Assembly (NCBI GenBank): GCA_008933995.1
Contig: WARS01000033.1
Location: 994,501-1,058,500, forward strand
Direction: 5' to 3'
DNA: 64,000 bases
Origin: Datnioides undecimradiatus
Taxonomy: Eukaryota; Chordata; Actinopteri; Lobotiformes; Datnioididae
The position numbers and the translations under genes are program-made. The notes below the pieces were generated by a model. It was not told the origin of the DNA. It did not search any database and worked only from the letters and a program-made list of their open reading frames with translations. This document shows positions 54,201 through 59,342 of this stretch, piece by piece (the stretch's first letter is position 1; each line of letters begins with the position of its first letter).

Positions 54201-54204
54201 ATAA
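1011..54204 (+). CDS. NT5DC1: NT5DC1, 5'-nucleotidase domain-containing protein 1 (whole gene, 12 coding exons)
   Basis: Coding exons: 1011-1103, 2413-2504, 3361-3432, 3548-3657, 3788-3867, 3956-4037, 32684-32858, 35438-35535, 41423-41544, 47158-47331, 50874-51042, 54092-54204. They sum to 1380 nt (459 residues plus TAA), with GT/AG borders and matching phases throughout. The protein belongs to the HAD-superfamily 5'-nucleotidase group related to cytosolic nucleotidase II. Motif I is DLDHT (D16, D18, T20), with D16 the expected nucleophile. Motif II is ITSS (T219), motif III the lysine of NALKPGFF (K251), and motif IV GDSMRSD (D314, D319). All key residues are present, so a phosphohydrolase fold is likely active, but the substrate is not known to me. 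No signal peptide or membrane segment is visible, so a cytosolic protein is inferred. The length matches human NT5DC1 (about 455 residues). Intron 6 (28.6 kb) contains COL10A1 on the opposite strand, as in mammals. Confidence 0.96.
1104..2412 (+). other. NT5DC1: NT5DC1 intron 1
   Basis: Bounded by gtgagt and tttttgcag. It begins with a (TG)n microsatellite (about 1108-1129). The first 150 bp remain CpG-rich, as a continuation of the promoter island. Nothing else recognised. Confidence 0.85.
1108..1129. repeat. (TG)n microsatellite at the NT5DC1 exon 1 donor
   Basis: About 11 uninterrupted TG units starting four bases inside intron 1, immediately after the gtgagt donor. Length variation here would sit next to the U1-binding site. 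Confidence 0.95.
2413..2504 (+). CDS. NT5DC1: NT5DC1 exon 2 (residues 32-62)
   Basis: Acceptor tttttgcag|ctc and donor tctg|gtgagt, ending in phase 2 within a Cys codon. It encodes [20 protein letters not shown] and the following segment to WDFC, which aligns by eye with human NT5DC1. Confidence 0.95.
2505..3360 (+). other. NT5DC1: NT5DC1 intron 2
   Basis: Starts with an AGC-repeat-like run (cagcagcagcagcag) just after the donor. It contains the SINE-like repeat at about 3030-3150. Otherwise AT-rich with nothing recognised. Confidence 0.8.
3030..3150. repeat. SINE-like dispersed teleost repeat
   Basis: The core cagttttatttgaatagcac, followed by caattcacaac and tctcaaggcactttacaa, is the familiar teleost repeat end (usual form tttatttgtatagcgccaa, then ctcaaggcactttaca). 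It is preceded by short gttca/gttcagttca iterations. The exact family and full length are uncertain, and the boundaries are approximate. Confidence 0.65.
3361..3432 (+). CDS. NT5DC1: NT5DC1 exon 3 (residues 62-86)
   Basis: Acceptor ttctag|tttt and donor cg|gtatgc (ends phase 2 in an Arg codon). It encodes [20 protein letters not shown], closely like human NT5DC1 (KGLALDLEDGNFLKLANNG from memory). Confidence 0.95.
3548..3657 (+). CDS. NT5DC1: NT5DC1 exon 4 (residues 86-123)
   Basis: Acceptor gattag|agca and donor tctg|gtatga (phase 1). It encodes [19 protein letters not shown], then KREWKHF. The following intron is only 130 bp. Confidence 0.95.
3788..3867 (+). CDS. NT5DC1: NT5DC1 exon 5 (residues 123-149)
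   Basis: Acceptor tttgcag|caaa and donor aag|gtaata (phase 0). It encodes [20 protein letters not shown], one of the best conserved blocks of the family, part of the cap region of cN-II-type nucleotidases. Confidence 0.96.
3956..4037 (+). CDS. NT5DC1: NT5DC1 exon 6 (residues 150-177), last exon before the COL10A1-bearing intron
   Basis: Acceptor tgaatag|cgag and donor aaag|gtatgc (phase 1). It encodes [20 protein letters not shown], then YNTSAFK. The next coding exon is 28.6 kb away, and COL10A1 lies in between on the other strand. Confidence 0.95.
4170..4175 (-). terminator. COL10A1: Candidate poly(A) signal of COL10A1
   Basis: TTTATT on + (AATAAA on -), followed on the - strand within about 30 nt by a GT-rich stretch (cctgtgcattgtgttt), as expected of a cleavage site. 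It would give a 3' UTR of roughly 580 nt. Alternative AATAAA hexamers on the - strand lie at 4643-4648, 4583-4588 and 4080-4085, so the end of the transcript is not certain. Confidence 0.4.
4176..4740 (-). other. COL10A1: Probable COL10A1 3' UTR
   Basis: AT-rich non-coding sequence directly after the COL10A1 stop codon (reading -), up to the candidate poly(A) signal. It shares this space with the start of NT5DC1 intron 6. The extent is inferred from the poly(A) hexamer. Confidence 0.5.
4741..6587 (-). CDS. COL10A1: COL10A1 exon 3: triple helix and NC1 (C1q) domain
   Basis: Acceptor (reading -) gttgcag|gccc; the first two bases complete a Gly codon started in exon 2. It encodes residues 40-654 and ends in SGFLIAST and TGA (4743-4741). 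All Gly-X-Y repeats and the whole C1q-like domain sit in one uninterrupted exon, the known COL10A1/COL8 pattern. Third positions are rich in A and T (ggt, cca, cct), unlike NT5DC1 exons 7-9. The open frames on the opposite strand here are by-products of the triplet repeat. A cysteine at about residue 644 (NVHCAFSGF) is not in the human protein as I remember it (VHSSFSGF). Confidence 0.96.
4741..9700 (-). CDS. COL10A1: COL10A1, collagen type X alpha 1 chain (whole coding region, 2 coding exons)
   Basis: Coding parts 9700-9583 and 6587-4741 (reading -) join in phase 1 to 1965 nt: 654 residues plus TGA. Domain order: signal peptide about 1-18 ([18 protein letters not shown]); short non-helical NC2, about 19-39; Gly-X-Y triple helix from residue 40 to about 496, with several imperfections (for example [24 protein letters not shown]); and a C-terminal C1q-like NC1 domain, about 521-654, with FTCQIPG and YYFSYHMHV and the conserved [12 protein letters not shown]. 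This is a secreted homotrimeric short-chain collagen that forms hexagonal networks in hypertrophic cartilage and, in fish, bone-forming tissue. The human protein is 680 residues with the same exon plan (5' UTR exon, signal/NC2 exon, one large exon). Collagen VIII chains are the nearest alternative, but the gene plan and nesting in NT5DC1 favour type X. Teleosts can carry two copies, and I cannot tell which this is. Confidence 0.95.
6588..9582 (-). other. COL10A1: COL10A1 intron 2
   Basis: About 3.0 kb between the signal-peptide exon and the large exon. It holds a perfect 14-bp inverted repeat at 9057-9093 and, near 7362-7412, a weak match to a teleost tRNA-related repeat tail (ttattgatg then gacaggaaatgagg). 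No coding exon was recognised. An open stretch on + at 8508-8954 has no recognisable domain and no splice context. Confidence 0.75.
9057..9093. repeat. Perfect 14-bp inverted repeat (hairpin) in COL10A1 intron 2
   Basis: Left arm tgatctgatggtgt (9057-9070), a 9-nt spacer, and right arm acaccatcagatca (9080-9093), a perfect reverse complement. Outside the arms pairing fails at once (T opposite T). The stem is too short for an animal pre-miRNA. It may be the remnant of a palindromic mobile element or an intronic RNA hairpin. Confidence 0.9.
9583..9715 (-). CDS. COL10A1: COL10A1 exon 2: 5' UTR end, signal peptide and NC2
   Basis: Reading -, the acceptor is ctttgcag|gttt, with 15 nt of leader, then ATG at 9700-9698. 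It encodes [18 protein letters not shown] (signal peptide) and [20 protein letters not shown], then SH, and ends phase 1 before gtgagtca. The PERYYHVPK segment resembles the ERYQMP segment of human NC2. It is too short and too spliced to show as a long open frame, but the hydrophobic leader, splice sites and phase fit exactly. Confidence 0.93.
10219..10325 (-). other. COL10A1: COL10A1 exon 1 (5' UTR, non-coding)
   Basis: Reading -, a good donor (cg|gtaagg, exon end 10219) lies about 110 nt downstream of a TATA box. Intron 1 would be 503 bp (9716-10218). The exon contains a run of 10 C in the mRNA (G tract on + at 10248-10257). The start at about 10325 is inferred from TATA spacing only. The exon plan matches the known mammalian gene. 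Confidence 0.7.
10353..10440 (-). promoter_or_regulatory. COL10A1: COL10A1 core promoter with TATA box
   Basis: TATAAATA on the - strand (tatttata on +, 10353-10360) lies about 30 bp upstream of the inferred start. About 60 bp further upstream is a CRE/AP-1-like TGATGTCA (10419-10426). A TATA box fits a tissue-restricted gene, unlike the CpG-rich promoters of NT5DC1 and DSE. I saw no clear RUNX site (ACCACA/TGTGGT) in the first few hundred bases, although RUNX2 is the known mammalian regulator. Confidence 0.65.
11631..11663. repeat. (TAG)n trinucleotide microsatellite
   Basis: About nine near-perfect TAG units (tagtagtagtagtag) in NT5DC1 intron 6. Confidence 0.92.
15108..15160. repeat. Imperfect ATGATAATT tandem run
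   Basis: Iterations of gataattat and its variants, turning into gatgatgatta. An AT-rich degenerate tandem repeat. Confidence 0.7.
15472..15496. repeat. (CA)n microsatellite with one CG interruption
   Basis: acacacacacacacg followed by cacacacacaca in NT5DC1 intron 6. Confidence 0.92.
22390..22760. repeat. Dispersed teleost repeat of the 'attagttgttt...aaaatgtcag' family
   Basis: attagttgtttcctttgtaa, then aatgtcagaacatagtgaac and agtgtccacccagaagtttc, follow the order of a very common percomorph repeat I remember (usual form attagttgtttggtctataa, aatgtcagaaaatagtgaa, then tgtccatcacaatttcc). Its flanks usually contain ATTAATCGATTA motifs, and weak traces remain (taatctgatgatta). The copy is diverged, so it is old. 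Boundaries are approximate, and I do not know whether it is a SINE or a MITE. Confidence 0.65.
22761..24340. other. NT5DC1 intron 6: nothing recognised
   Basis: AT-rich sequence with no coding exon, RNA gene or identifiable repeat. Short open frames lack domains. Confidence 0.55.
24341..24895. repeat. Probable dispersed mobile-element remnant
   Basis: The order ggactcagggctggcaa, then gaaggcaggcaggaaacaga, ccaggaaacactcag and ctaaacaaaacaggaacac is like a purine- and CA-rich block common in fish genomes (form: ggactcagggctgacaa, aaaggcaggcaaaaagcag, ccaggaacac). The family is unknown to me and no terminal repeats were located. The - strand frame across it (24443-24646) is low-complexity and not a gene. 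Confidence 0.4.
24896..28628. other. NT5DC1 intron 6: mostly unrecognised, with one small CpG-rich patch
   Basis: No gene recognised. A repeat-like piece lies at 26665-26752. A patch around 27480-27620 is GC- and CpG-rich against an AT-rich background and could be a regulatory element. The open frame through it on + begins at GTG, not ATG, and has no splice support. Confidence 0.5.
26665..26752. repeat. Remnant of the 'agtaactaaaaagtaat' dispersed repeat
   Basis: gtaattactttttcagtagt followed by aactaaaaagtaattggttg matches the core of a common fish repeat (usual form taattactttttcagtaac then taaaaagtaactag), often linked to hAT-like non-autonomous elements. Diverged and short. Confidence 0.45.
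28629..28971. mobile_element. Possible solo LTR of an LTR retrotransposon (fossil)
   Basis: The block opens with tgtgatgacccctcctgg, has a TATA-like box (ggatatatac) about 110 bp in, then a CT-rich run (28770-28795), and ends in ttgttgagccaggctgtaaa before acagac. This TG...CA layout with an internal promoter resembles solo LTRs of Ty3/gypsy-like elements in fish. No internal coding region accompanies it and no target-site duplication was confirmed. It looks old. Family assignment is tentative and from memory. Confidence 0.35.
28770..28795. repeat. (TC)n microsatellite inside the LTR-like block
   Basis: About 13 TC units between the TATA-like box and the 3' half of the LTR-like block. Confidence 0.95.
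28972..32683 (+). other. NT5DC1 intron 6, 3' part
   Basis: No gene recognised. It contains repeat copy A (29365-29448). Numerous short open frames lack domains. It ends with the acceptor of NT5DC1 exon 7 (tctccgttcag). Confidence 0.6.
29365..29448 (+). repeat. Unnamed dispersed repeat, copy A
   Basis: Direct-orientation partner of 43235-43319. Over an ungapped 80-bp stretch (29369-29448 against 43240-43319) I count 16 mismatches, so 80% identity. Shared words include ttggttcaccag and gcatggaggag. The family is not recognised. Flanks do not match by eye. Confidence 0.75.
32684..32858 (+). CDS. NT5DC1: NT5DC1 exon 7 (residues 177-235), HAD motif II
   Basis: Acceptor cgttcag|agga and donor ctcgg|gtaaga (phase 2). 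It encodes [20 protein letters not shown] and [18 protein letters not shown]219 in ITSS is the HAD motif II residue. Third-position GC is 51 of 57 codons, far above exons 3-6. Confidence 0.97.
32859..35437 (+). other. NT5DC1: NT5DC1 intron 7
   Basis: Contains a C19/T8 homopolymer junction (33154-33180). A CpG-containing patch at about 33655-33850 has an NRF1-like tgcgcaagcg. The long open frame at 33731-34282 starts at TTG, overlaps open frames in other phases and has no domain, so it is not called a gene. Confidence 0.7.
33154..33180. repeat. Homopolymer C19 followed by T8
   Basis: Nineteen C then eight T, followed by cctttttccttttt. Likely to vary in length and prone to sequencing error. 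Confidence 0.9.
35438..35535 (+). CDS. NT5DC1: NT5DC1 exon 8 (residues 235-268), HAD motif III lysine
   Basis: Acceptor gtcacag|gaag and donor cttg|gtgagt (phase 1). It encodes [20 protein letters not shown] and [13 protein letters not shown]251 is the motif III lysine. Third-position GC is 28 of 32 codons. Confidence 0.97.
36227..36264. repeat. (CT)n microsatellite
   Basis: About 19 CT units, then an impure tail (tttctctttcttgctcgctc). It creates artificial poly-SL and poly-RE frames on the two strands. Confidence 0.95.
36600..36830. repeat. Diverged copy of the 'ggtttcctcc...agacatgcaggtt' teleost repeat
   Basis: gttggtttcctcctacagtc, then cagagacatgcaggttgg, later gtcctgtgacctgcaggata and a tail (aaagatccatggatt) follow the order of one of the commonest fish repeats (usual form ggtttcctcccacagtcca, agacatgcaggttaggtt, then ggataagcggt and atggatgga). 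I associate it with the 3' end of RTE/Expander-type LINEs and the SINEs that share it; that link is from memory. The copy is old. Confidence 0.65.
40011..40190. repeat. Dispersed teleost repeat with the gttagcatgct motif, copy 1
   Basis: ctggactttgtgcattttgt, then gctagttagcaaatgctaac, later gtgagcatgttagcatgctg and acgttagcattcagctcaaa, then gcac, is the layout of a common percomorph repeat. A second, shorter copy lies at 44721-44834. The family name is unknown to me. Confidence 0.6.
41423..41544 (+). CDS. NT5DC1: NT5DC1 exon 9 (residues 268-308)
   Basis: Acceptor tcctccag|tcag and donor gaag|gtaggc (phase 0). It encodes [20 protein letters not shown] and [13 protein letters not shown], very close to human ([14 protein letters not shown]). 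Third-position GC is 35 of 40 codons. Confidence 0.97.
42992..43130. repeat. Diverged tRNA-related SINE-like repeat
   Basis: ggggggcattttatgtttat, then aggcaggaaatgagagatga, cccaggctgtgcaaggcagt and, at the end, gaacggagcaccc follow the order of a common percomorph repeat (usual form gggcattttatgcctttatt, agacaggaaat, then ggctggaatcgaacc and ggggcacccgc) whose end looks like the reverse complement of a tRNA head. Strongly decayed. Confidence 0.45.
43235..43319 (+). repeat. Unnamed dispersed repeat, copy B
   Basis: Partner of 29365-29448 in the same orientation, 80% identical over 80 ungapped bases. It lies 13.9 kb away in a different intron. Confidence 0.75.
44721..44834. repeat. Dispersed teleost repeat with the gttagcatgctaa palindrome, copy 2
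   Basis: cattagcaggttagcatgct followed by aatttactatatcatatgct and aaacatagctcagc. Contains the 12-bp palindrome ttagcatgctaa. Same family as 40011-40190 by motif. Confidence 0.5.
47158..47331 (+). CDS. NT5DC1: NT5DC1 exon 10 (residues 309-366), HAD motif IV
   Basis: Acceptor cctgtag|gtag and donor tgag|gtaagt (phase 0). It encodes [34 protein letters not shown] and [12 protein letters not shown]314 and D319 in GDSMRSD are the motif IV Mg-binding acids. Confidence 0.97.
48489..48905 (+). mobile_element. Decayed non-LTR retrotransposon (LINE) endonuclease fragment
   Basis: 48489-48623 reads as 45 codons that look like the start of an APE-type endonuclease: [19 protein letters not shown], then [11 protein letters not shown], followed by a stop. 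NVxSLxNKxD and ETWL are the signature of L2/CR1/Rex-like LINEs. A second piece in another frame (48832-48900, [19 protein letters not shown]) matches the later VYIHP...IAD block of the same domain. The element is frameshifted and truncated. The short frame upstream (48119-48451) may be its 5' part, but this is not shown. Confidence 0.65.
48746..48789. repeat. Short tandem repeat of about 10 bp (gtcgtccagt variants)
   Basis: gtcgtccagtgtccagtgtc followed by gtctagtgttgtccagtc: four imperfect units inside the LINE fragment, between its two recognisable protein blocks. Confidence 0.75.
50874..51042 (+). CDS. NT5DC1: NT5DC1 exon 11 (residues 367-423)
   Basis: Acceptor ctcaacag|gagc and donor gcag|gtatgt (phase 1). 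It encodes [20 protein letters not shown] and [13 protein letters not shown], matching human KKWGSFFID and YSTIAIPSIEAIA from memory. Confidence 0.96.
51043..54091 (+). other. NT5DC1: NT5DC1 intron 11
   Basis: 3.0 kb. No repeat or gene recognised. The 156-codon open frame at 51504-51974 has no domain and no splice context. Confidence 0.7.
54092..54204 (+). CDS. NT5DC1: NT5DC1 exon 12 (residues 423-459) and stop
   Basis: Acceptor cttcctag|atct; encodes [20 protein letters not shown] and [17 protein letters not shown], stop TAA at 54202-54204. Human ends similarly (LPLDYKFTRF, AGYYPNPP). The stop codon overlaps a run of AATAAA hexamers (54204-54221). Confidence 0.96.
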
Positions 54205-54469
54205 ATAAATAAAAAAATAAAAGGAAAAAGTGAAAAAAAAGTCCTCCCATACCCCTTTGCCTCAGGAGAGGAATGTGCCTCCATTTTTGCCTGTAGTTTC
54301 CCACCTGACCCTGCCGCCATCCGTGGAGCACAGGACGCATACACTCCTCACCCATCCAGAGAAACCATGTGAATGTAAGCCACAGTATCTCTCTGTAATA
54401 ACACCTACATTTGAACGTTGTTTCGTGGTTTAGTGTACTGTACACGTGGAATTATGACATAATAAGTCC

Positions 54470-54471
54470 GT

Positions 54472-54512
<41 letters not shown>
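54470..54512. repeat. (TG)n microsatellite
   Basis: About 21 TG units with one GA interruption, 270 bp after the NT5DC1 stop. Confidence 0.95.
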
Positions 54513-54513
<1 letters not shown>

Positions 54514-54969
54514 ATACAGTAATACTAGGATATGTAGTGTTTTTATTGTTTCACGTGTGAGCCACCCTCCCCCCATTATTTTCCATGGTAAAGCACATTT
54601 CTTCTCACTTCTCTGAGATAAAAGTGAACATTTGACCTTTTTCATGTATCCCTGAAGTGATTACCTCAAGAGCGTTCTTCGCTGTAACAGCACCCAGGTG
54701 GTCACAGCGTGTTAGCCCCCTGAGAACCCTTCAGAATCATTGTGTCAGTATTTCTGTATAACACTGTTATTGTGAGGTCTTCTTTTTTCCAAATATAGTT
54801 TTACTGTATGCATTTGAATAACCTTAACGTGAGGTTTAAGGTCTAATGTTTTCCCCCCGTGTCAGTTTCGTAAAGAGTGTTACTCTTCAGGTCATTGTCG
54901 CTAAAGAATTAGCACAATGCTGTCCTTTGTGTTGGCTGTTTCAAAAAAACACAACTTTGGGAAACACTT

Positions 54970-55000
54970 AATAATGATAATAATAAATAATAATAATAAT
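54970..55000. repeat. (AAT)n microsatellite, imperfect
   Basis: aataatgataataataaata then ataataataat. It contains one AATAAA hexamer. Confidence 0.85.
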
Positions 55001-56430
55001 GGATGATGAAGACTATGCTAGATGTTCTCTGTATTATTTTTGGTGCAAACAGTGACATGTGCTTCTTGAGTGATTGTGTAAACACGTGGACTACTTGTGC
55101 TTCATTCATGTGCAGTATCAGATTGAGATACGCTTTAGCCGACTTCTGAATGGTTATTTTGTCGGTGTGCATAGACAAGTCGTGCCATAACATTTAAGGA
55201 ACACTTCGTTCGTGAGAAATCTGTAGAAGTTTGCTTGTTGCTGTCAGATCACATGAGACTGATTTCTGGTTTATCTCTGTGCATCCGGGAAGTGTTTAGC
55301 CTAGCTTAGAACTCAGACAGGACCGCATTAAAAACCTCAGTCCAACATGGAAAAGTACAACTTGCTACAACTCCAAGTGTTTTCTCTTCATAGCTTGCCA
55401 ACTTGTCATATAAATAAGGAACCCGAGAGTTATTTGAGGTTATTAACAGCACAGATAGTTACACTGTCAGAGTTAGACGCTTGGTTCATTGTGACACAGA
55501 ACTGAGCTGGGAGTCCAGTCACCCTAAGGCCAAACTGTTTTATGTTACACAGGGTTTAGGTGCTGCCCCATTCCGTTTCCAGGTCCTGGATCTCCATGTC
55601 AATATGTCTCACAACCTTCTTGATCCAGGCGGACTTTATATTAGCTGGTATCTGTTTGGCTCAGTGCAGGTCCACCAACATTTTAGCTCAGGTCTAATTA
55701 TCCCTGGATCTGTTCAGACCTAGTCTTAAGAACAGATTTAATTTCTTGTTTTGATAATTGATTTACACAACTTCAGTTTGGGGAGGTGTTCTGTGGTTCC
55801 ATTTTGATGGGGCCTGAGATGTTCTTAGGCATTCTGATACAGAAGTTGTAGTAGAACGGGGAGAGAACATTTGATGTGTTAGTTGGTTAATACTGTTTCA
55901 AAAAGTAAAATTCAAGCAAATGATAGCTAACAATTATTAGTGTGGGTGATATGAACAAAGTCAGCAAACGACTTTACCTTTGCCCACAACGTCTCAGTGC
56001 CAAATCCAAAATTCTTCTGTTTCTGCTTTTCATGGTTTGTTGCCACCTGTACTACCTGCACACGGAGCTAGTTAGCTTTAGCAAAGGTAATAACAATAGC
56101 TTACTTTGCTAACAGTCAAGAAATAGAAAAGTGACCATGCATTTTACGCAGACCTTTTACTAGAGTACAAAGTCTGCCCATTTGCACTGTGGATCATAGT
56201 TTCAGGGACATCTTTCATACCTAATATTGACTTTTATTTTATGTTTTATATGTAGTTTCAAAATAAACGCATCAGCACTACCATATAGACTTACTGCACC
56301 AAGCTGCCCTTGGTGCCAGTTACCACATTAGCTACATATATCTTCTTTTTTTTTTTTTTTTTTACTTTGACAAGGTTTACACACACAACATAATGCATGT
56401 AAATGTCACAAGTTTTACGTTTTCAGATGT

Positions 56431-56606
56431 TCTTTTGACAGAGCCGGCCTAGCTTCGTGGCTAGCAGCTTGAAAGTCATTTTGCTAAGTTGGGCTAATCA
56501 TCCCGAATGCTAACCGCACAAAGATGACACTGGTTTCAATCTTCTCAAGTGGGTTTAAGAAGTCATCAGCAGAGGATTTCTCAAATGTTGAAGTGTTTCT
56601 TTAAGA
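56431..56606. repeat. Diverged dispersed teleost repeat ('gacagagcc...gctaa...gtttctttaag')
   Basis: ttttgacagagccggcctag, then cttcgtggctagcagcttg, gctaatcatcccgaatgcta, tttcaatcttctcaagtg and finally ttgaagtgtttctttaag follow the order of a frequent percomorph repeat (usual form gacagagccaggctagctg, gctaagctaagctaac, atcttctcatctaactc, ttgaactattcctttaag). It begins after a long T run (56346-56363). The copy is old. Family name unknown to me. Confidence 0.6.
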
Positions 56607-59040
56607 TGGCCATCATCTCACAAAGGAAGAGAGAAGAATTCAGTGATTAGCAGCATACAGCTGTTAGCATGTGTGTGAGATTGGTCATCCAAAGTGAATT
56701 ATTACTCGTGCTGTGTGTGCAAGTGTTTTATGCATACAGCTGTTGTGATTGTACTCTTCTTTTCTCATCTGACCTGGAAAATTTGACATTGCACATTTGC
56801 CTTATGTTGGAATCATCTGTGGTCTTAAGTTCTGAAAAACACAGGGAAAAAGTTCAATTCTGTGTTCCAGTGTTGAAGTACTGTCAATTAAATAAAATGT
56901 TCTACAATTTTCTTACATATTGTCGTCTCTTTTTGAGTTTCGATCCGTCAACTAAATGGTTGAGTTGCACAGGTTTAAAGGGGAACACATGGAGCCGAGA
57001 CTGAGGCAGTAACCAGCACCATGACTACTCAATCACACTTGGTTGAAACACTGTTACCAGTTTGTACATGAAGTCAGATTGCTACCCGTGCATTGATTTA
57101 TAATAAAATTGGAGCGATGTCCCATTAACAAGGTTGGTTTGGTTGTTTTTTCGGGATTTAGCCCACATACCAGGTGCCACCTAAATGTTTTCAGACGCTG
57201 GATGCTGTTCCTAAACGTAGAACGGCTCGGTAACAAGCAAGTAGCAGCTGTTAGCTAGAACTGTTTAGACTAGACCCTGGAGTCTGCAATCTTCCATAAA
57301 ATGAAATTCAAGCTGAATGATCACCATGCAGTAGAAGACATCCAGTGTGCCTCAGAGAATGGCTTTGTCACTCTTACAGGGGAATTCCAGGGTGCTTTCA
57401 AAGTGTGCACTGGGAATGGTGTCAATGCACAAGGAGAATACTTCGGAGGAGCCAAGTTAAAATCAGGCCTGCTTTTAAAAACATTTTGATTGCCCCATGT
57501 CCAAGCATGTGGGAGTTCAGAGTGCTCATTCATTATTATTTCATGTTTTAAGAATGTGGCTTCACTGAGAACCTTCCTAAAGACAGCATTTCGAGGGGAT
57601 GTTGAAGGCATTTCATGACGTATTTCCACAGACTTGGCAGGATTCAGGAGATAATGCTTGAAATTGATTTTGAATTTTGAAAATAGGCTTGTCACAACAA
57701 ACATACAATGTTATAGCGATTTAGAGGTTGATGGTAGCCTTAAGGCTCCACACCTCAACAGGGTTTAACAGGGTTTAGCAAAAACTGCAAGACACACCAA
57801 TGTACGATACTGATACTAGCTCACTAACCAGTGAGTTTAAGCTCTGTGCTGCTACAAGTTTGATTGATTGGTCAGTGTTATATTACTGGTTAAAATGGCT
57901 GATTCAAGCTTAGATCAGAAAACATTTGCTAATAAAGAAGAAAAGAAGGGCTGAAAAGACTATAAACTTCAATATGCTCCAAGGTTGAAATGCTAATTCA
58001 GAGCTATCACATTAAATATTTTAGATTCTTCAAGAGGGATCCTGCTTCCTGGAGTTAACCCAGCATGTGTTTTATTAGGTACACACAGCTAAATGTAACA
58101 CCAGCGAATTAACAGCTCTATATAAATCCTCTTTACCTGTAGCCAACACTCATGGAGTGGACATCATATTGGTAACCCACATCTGAGTATAATTAAACAG
58201 CACCGCAAACTAGAGCTGTGGCCATAAAGCCGAATCAACACCTCTCCAGAACAGTTTCGACAGATTAGACTGCATTAGCTTTACAGGTGGACCCAGTAAA
58301 AGTGTCGGCCGAGAACAGTTGAGAGTTAAAAACGCGACACCCTTGAATGTACCGACATGCATGAGTGTGTGTTGTGCTGATCATAAAAACTTGTTTGTGT
58401 GTAAAAGGAAGAACCTGTTGTTTCCTCTTTCAAAAGCTCAGAAGCTCAGTTTCTTTCCAGCCTCTTTACACAGGCCAGACAAGAATGGTTTGAGCTGCCC
58501 AGCTGGACTGAGCTGCAATAATATTTCAAAGTGGGCACATTTCCGAAAAAAATAGAACCGCTGGCTAAAAATTAGAACCAGCACAGAGTCTTATCCAGGC
58601 TATGTGTCCACTGTTGGTGCAGGGGGCATTTATGAAGCCAGAAATAACACCTGTCAGTTCACCGAATTGAGACAGTGTGTTCTCGACTCTTAAATACAAC
58701 TTTTTATTTTAAAAATAGGGAAAAATGGTATTTCCTCTTTCGTAAGTTGGGCAATATTTATCCAAATGATGTTTAAAAGCAGAAAAGAGAAATGCTAACC
58801 TGTGACCTCCTCATTTTAGACACTGAACAAAAGTAATAAATCCATAAATAAGATGAGAACAGAAACATATCTTCACATTTTTGAGGGAAACAGCAGCTTA
58901 TTACAGTCACTACAATCATCAGTATATATATTTCATATTTAATGTAGTGATTGGGCTCTCTTAGAGGTACAAAGTGTCCAGTAGGTGTTTATAAGCTATA
59001 AAGAAGAGTCTGGATGTATTTCTTGTGAAAAGTAGACCCA
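56607..59040. other. NT5DC1-DSE intergenic space
   Basis: No gene supported. Two antiparallel open frames overlap at 57301-57704 (62 codons on +, 127 on -) without recognisable domains. A short tandem piece (aacagggtttaacagggttt) lies at about 57759. A weak repeat trace (tgtgttttattaggtacac) begins at about 58066. Confidence 0.5.
58066..58150. repeat. Possible remnant of a 'ttattaggtaca' dispersed element
   Basis: tgtgttttattaggtacaca is a word common at the ends of fish non-autonomous elements. The rest is too diverged to assign. Confidence 0.3.
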
Positions 59041-59170
59041 CTCCCACTCGGAGCCCCCGGTCAGCACCAGTGTGGAGTCACCCAGGCTGAGGGGAGGGGG
59101 GCGGCCCCTTCATTCATTAGCCGGGTCTCTTTAAGCCTCTCTCCCCTGCCGCCCCTCCTCATTCGCCAGC
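59041..59170 (+). promoter_or_regulatory. DSE: CpG-rich TATA-less promoter of DSE
   Basis: Base composition switches abruptly to GC/CpG-rich at about 59040. A GC box (GGGGCGG) lies at 59098-59104. Below it are pyrimidine-rich runs (ctctcccctgccgcccctcc) typical of initiators. No TATA box. The transcription start probably lies between 59100 and 59200, but cannot be fixed. Confidence 0.65.
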
Positions 59171-59342
59171 ATGACGCTCCCTCCGCTCTCGCTCCGTCCT
59201 CCCCTCCGCTCCCGAACTCTGCCTCGTCCCTAAAACAAACTTCCCAGCCGGATCGATCATCTCCTCCAGAGCCAAATCAGCTGCAGTGACGGGATAAGAA
59301 ATGTCGTTTGTGACGCCGGGATCGCGGCACCGCTTCTGACAG
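59171..59342 (+). other. DSE: Probable non-coding exon 1 of DSE
   Basis: GC-rich sequence ending in a strong donor (tgacag|gtaacg at 59342/59343), 2.57 kb upstream of the coding exon. It holds two ATG-initiated upstream ORFs: 59171-59233 (20 codons, MTLPPLSLRPPLRSRTLPRP) and 59301-59339 (12 codons, MSFVTPGSRHRF), both closed within the exon. The link to DSE is inferred from strand, distance and the absence of another gene. The exon start is unknown. Confidence 0.6.

Larger units (their letters stand above)
54205..56430 (+). other. NT5DC1 3' UTR and start of the NT5DC1-DSE intergenic space
   Basis: AATAAA hexamers lie at 54204-54221, 54982-54987 and 56891-56896; none is clearly the used site. 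A long TG microsatellite (54470-54512) would be in any longer 3' UTR. An AAT-rich run lies at 54970-55000. No gene recognised. Confidence 0.5.

Noticed and set aside
53843-54445. 200-codon - strand frame overlapping NT5DC1 exon 12
   Set aside because: Antisense shadow of the last NT5DC1 exon and flanking intron; no domain.
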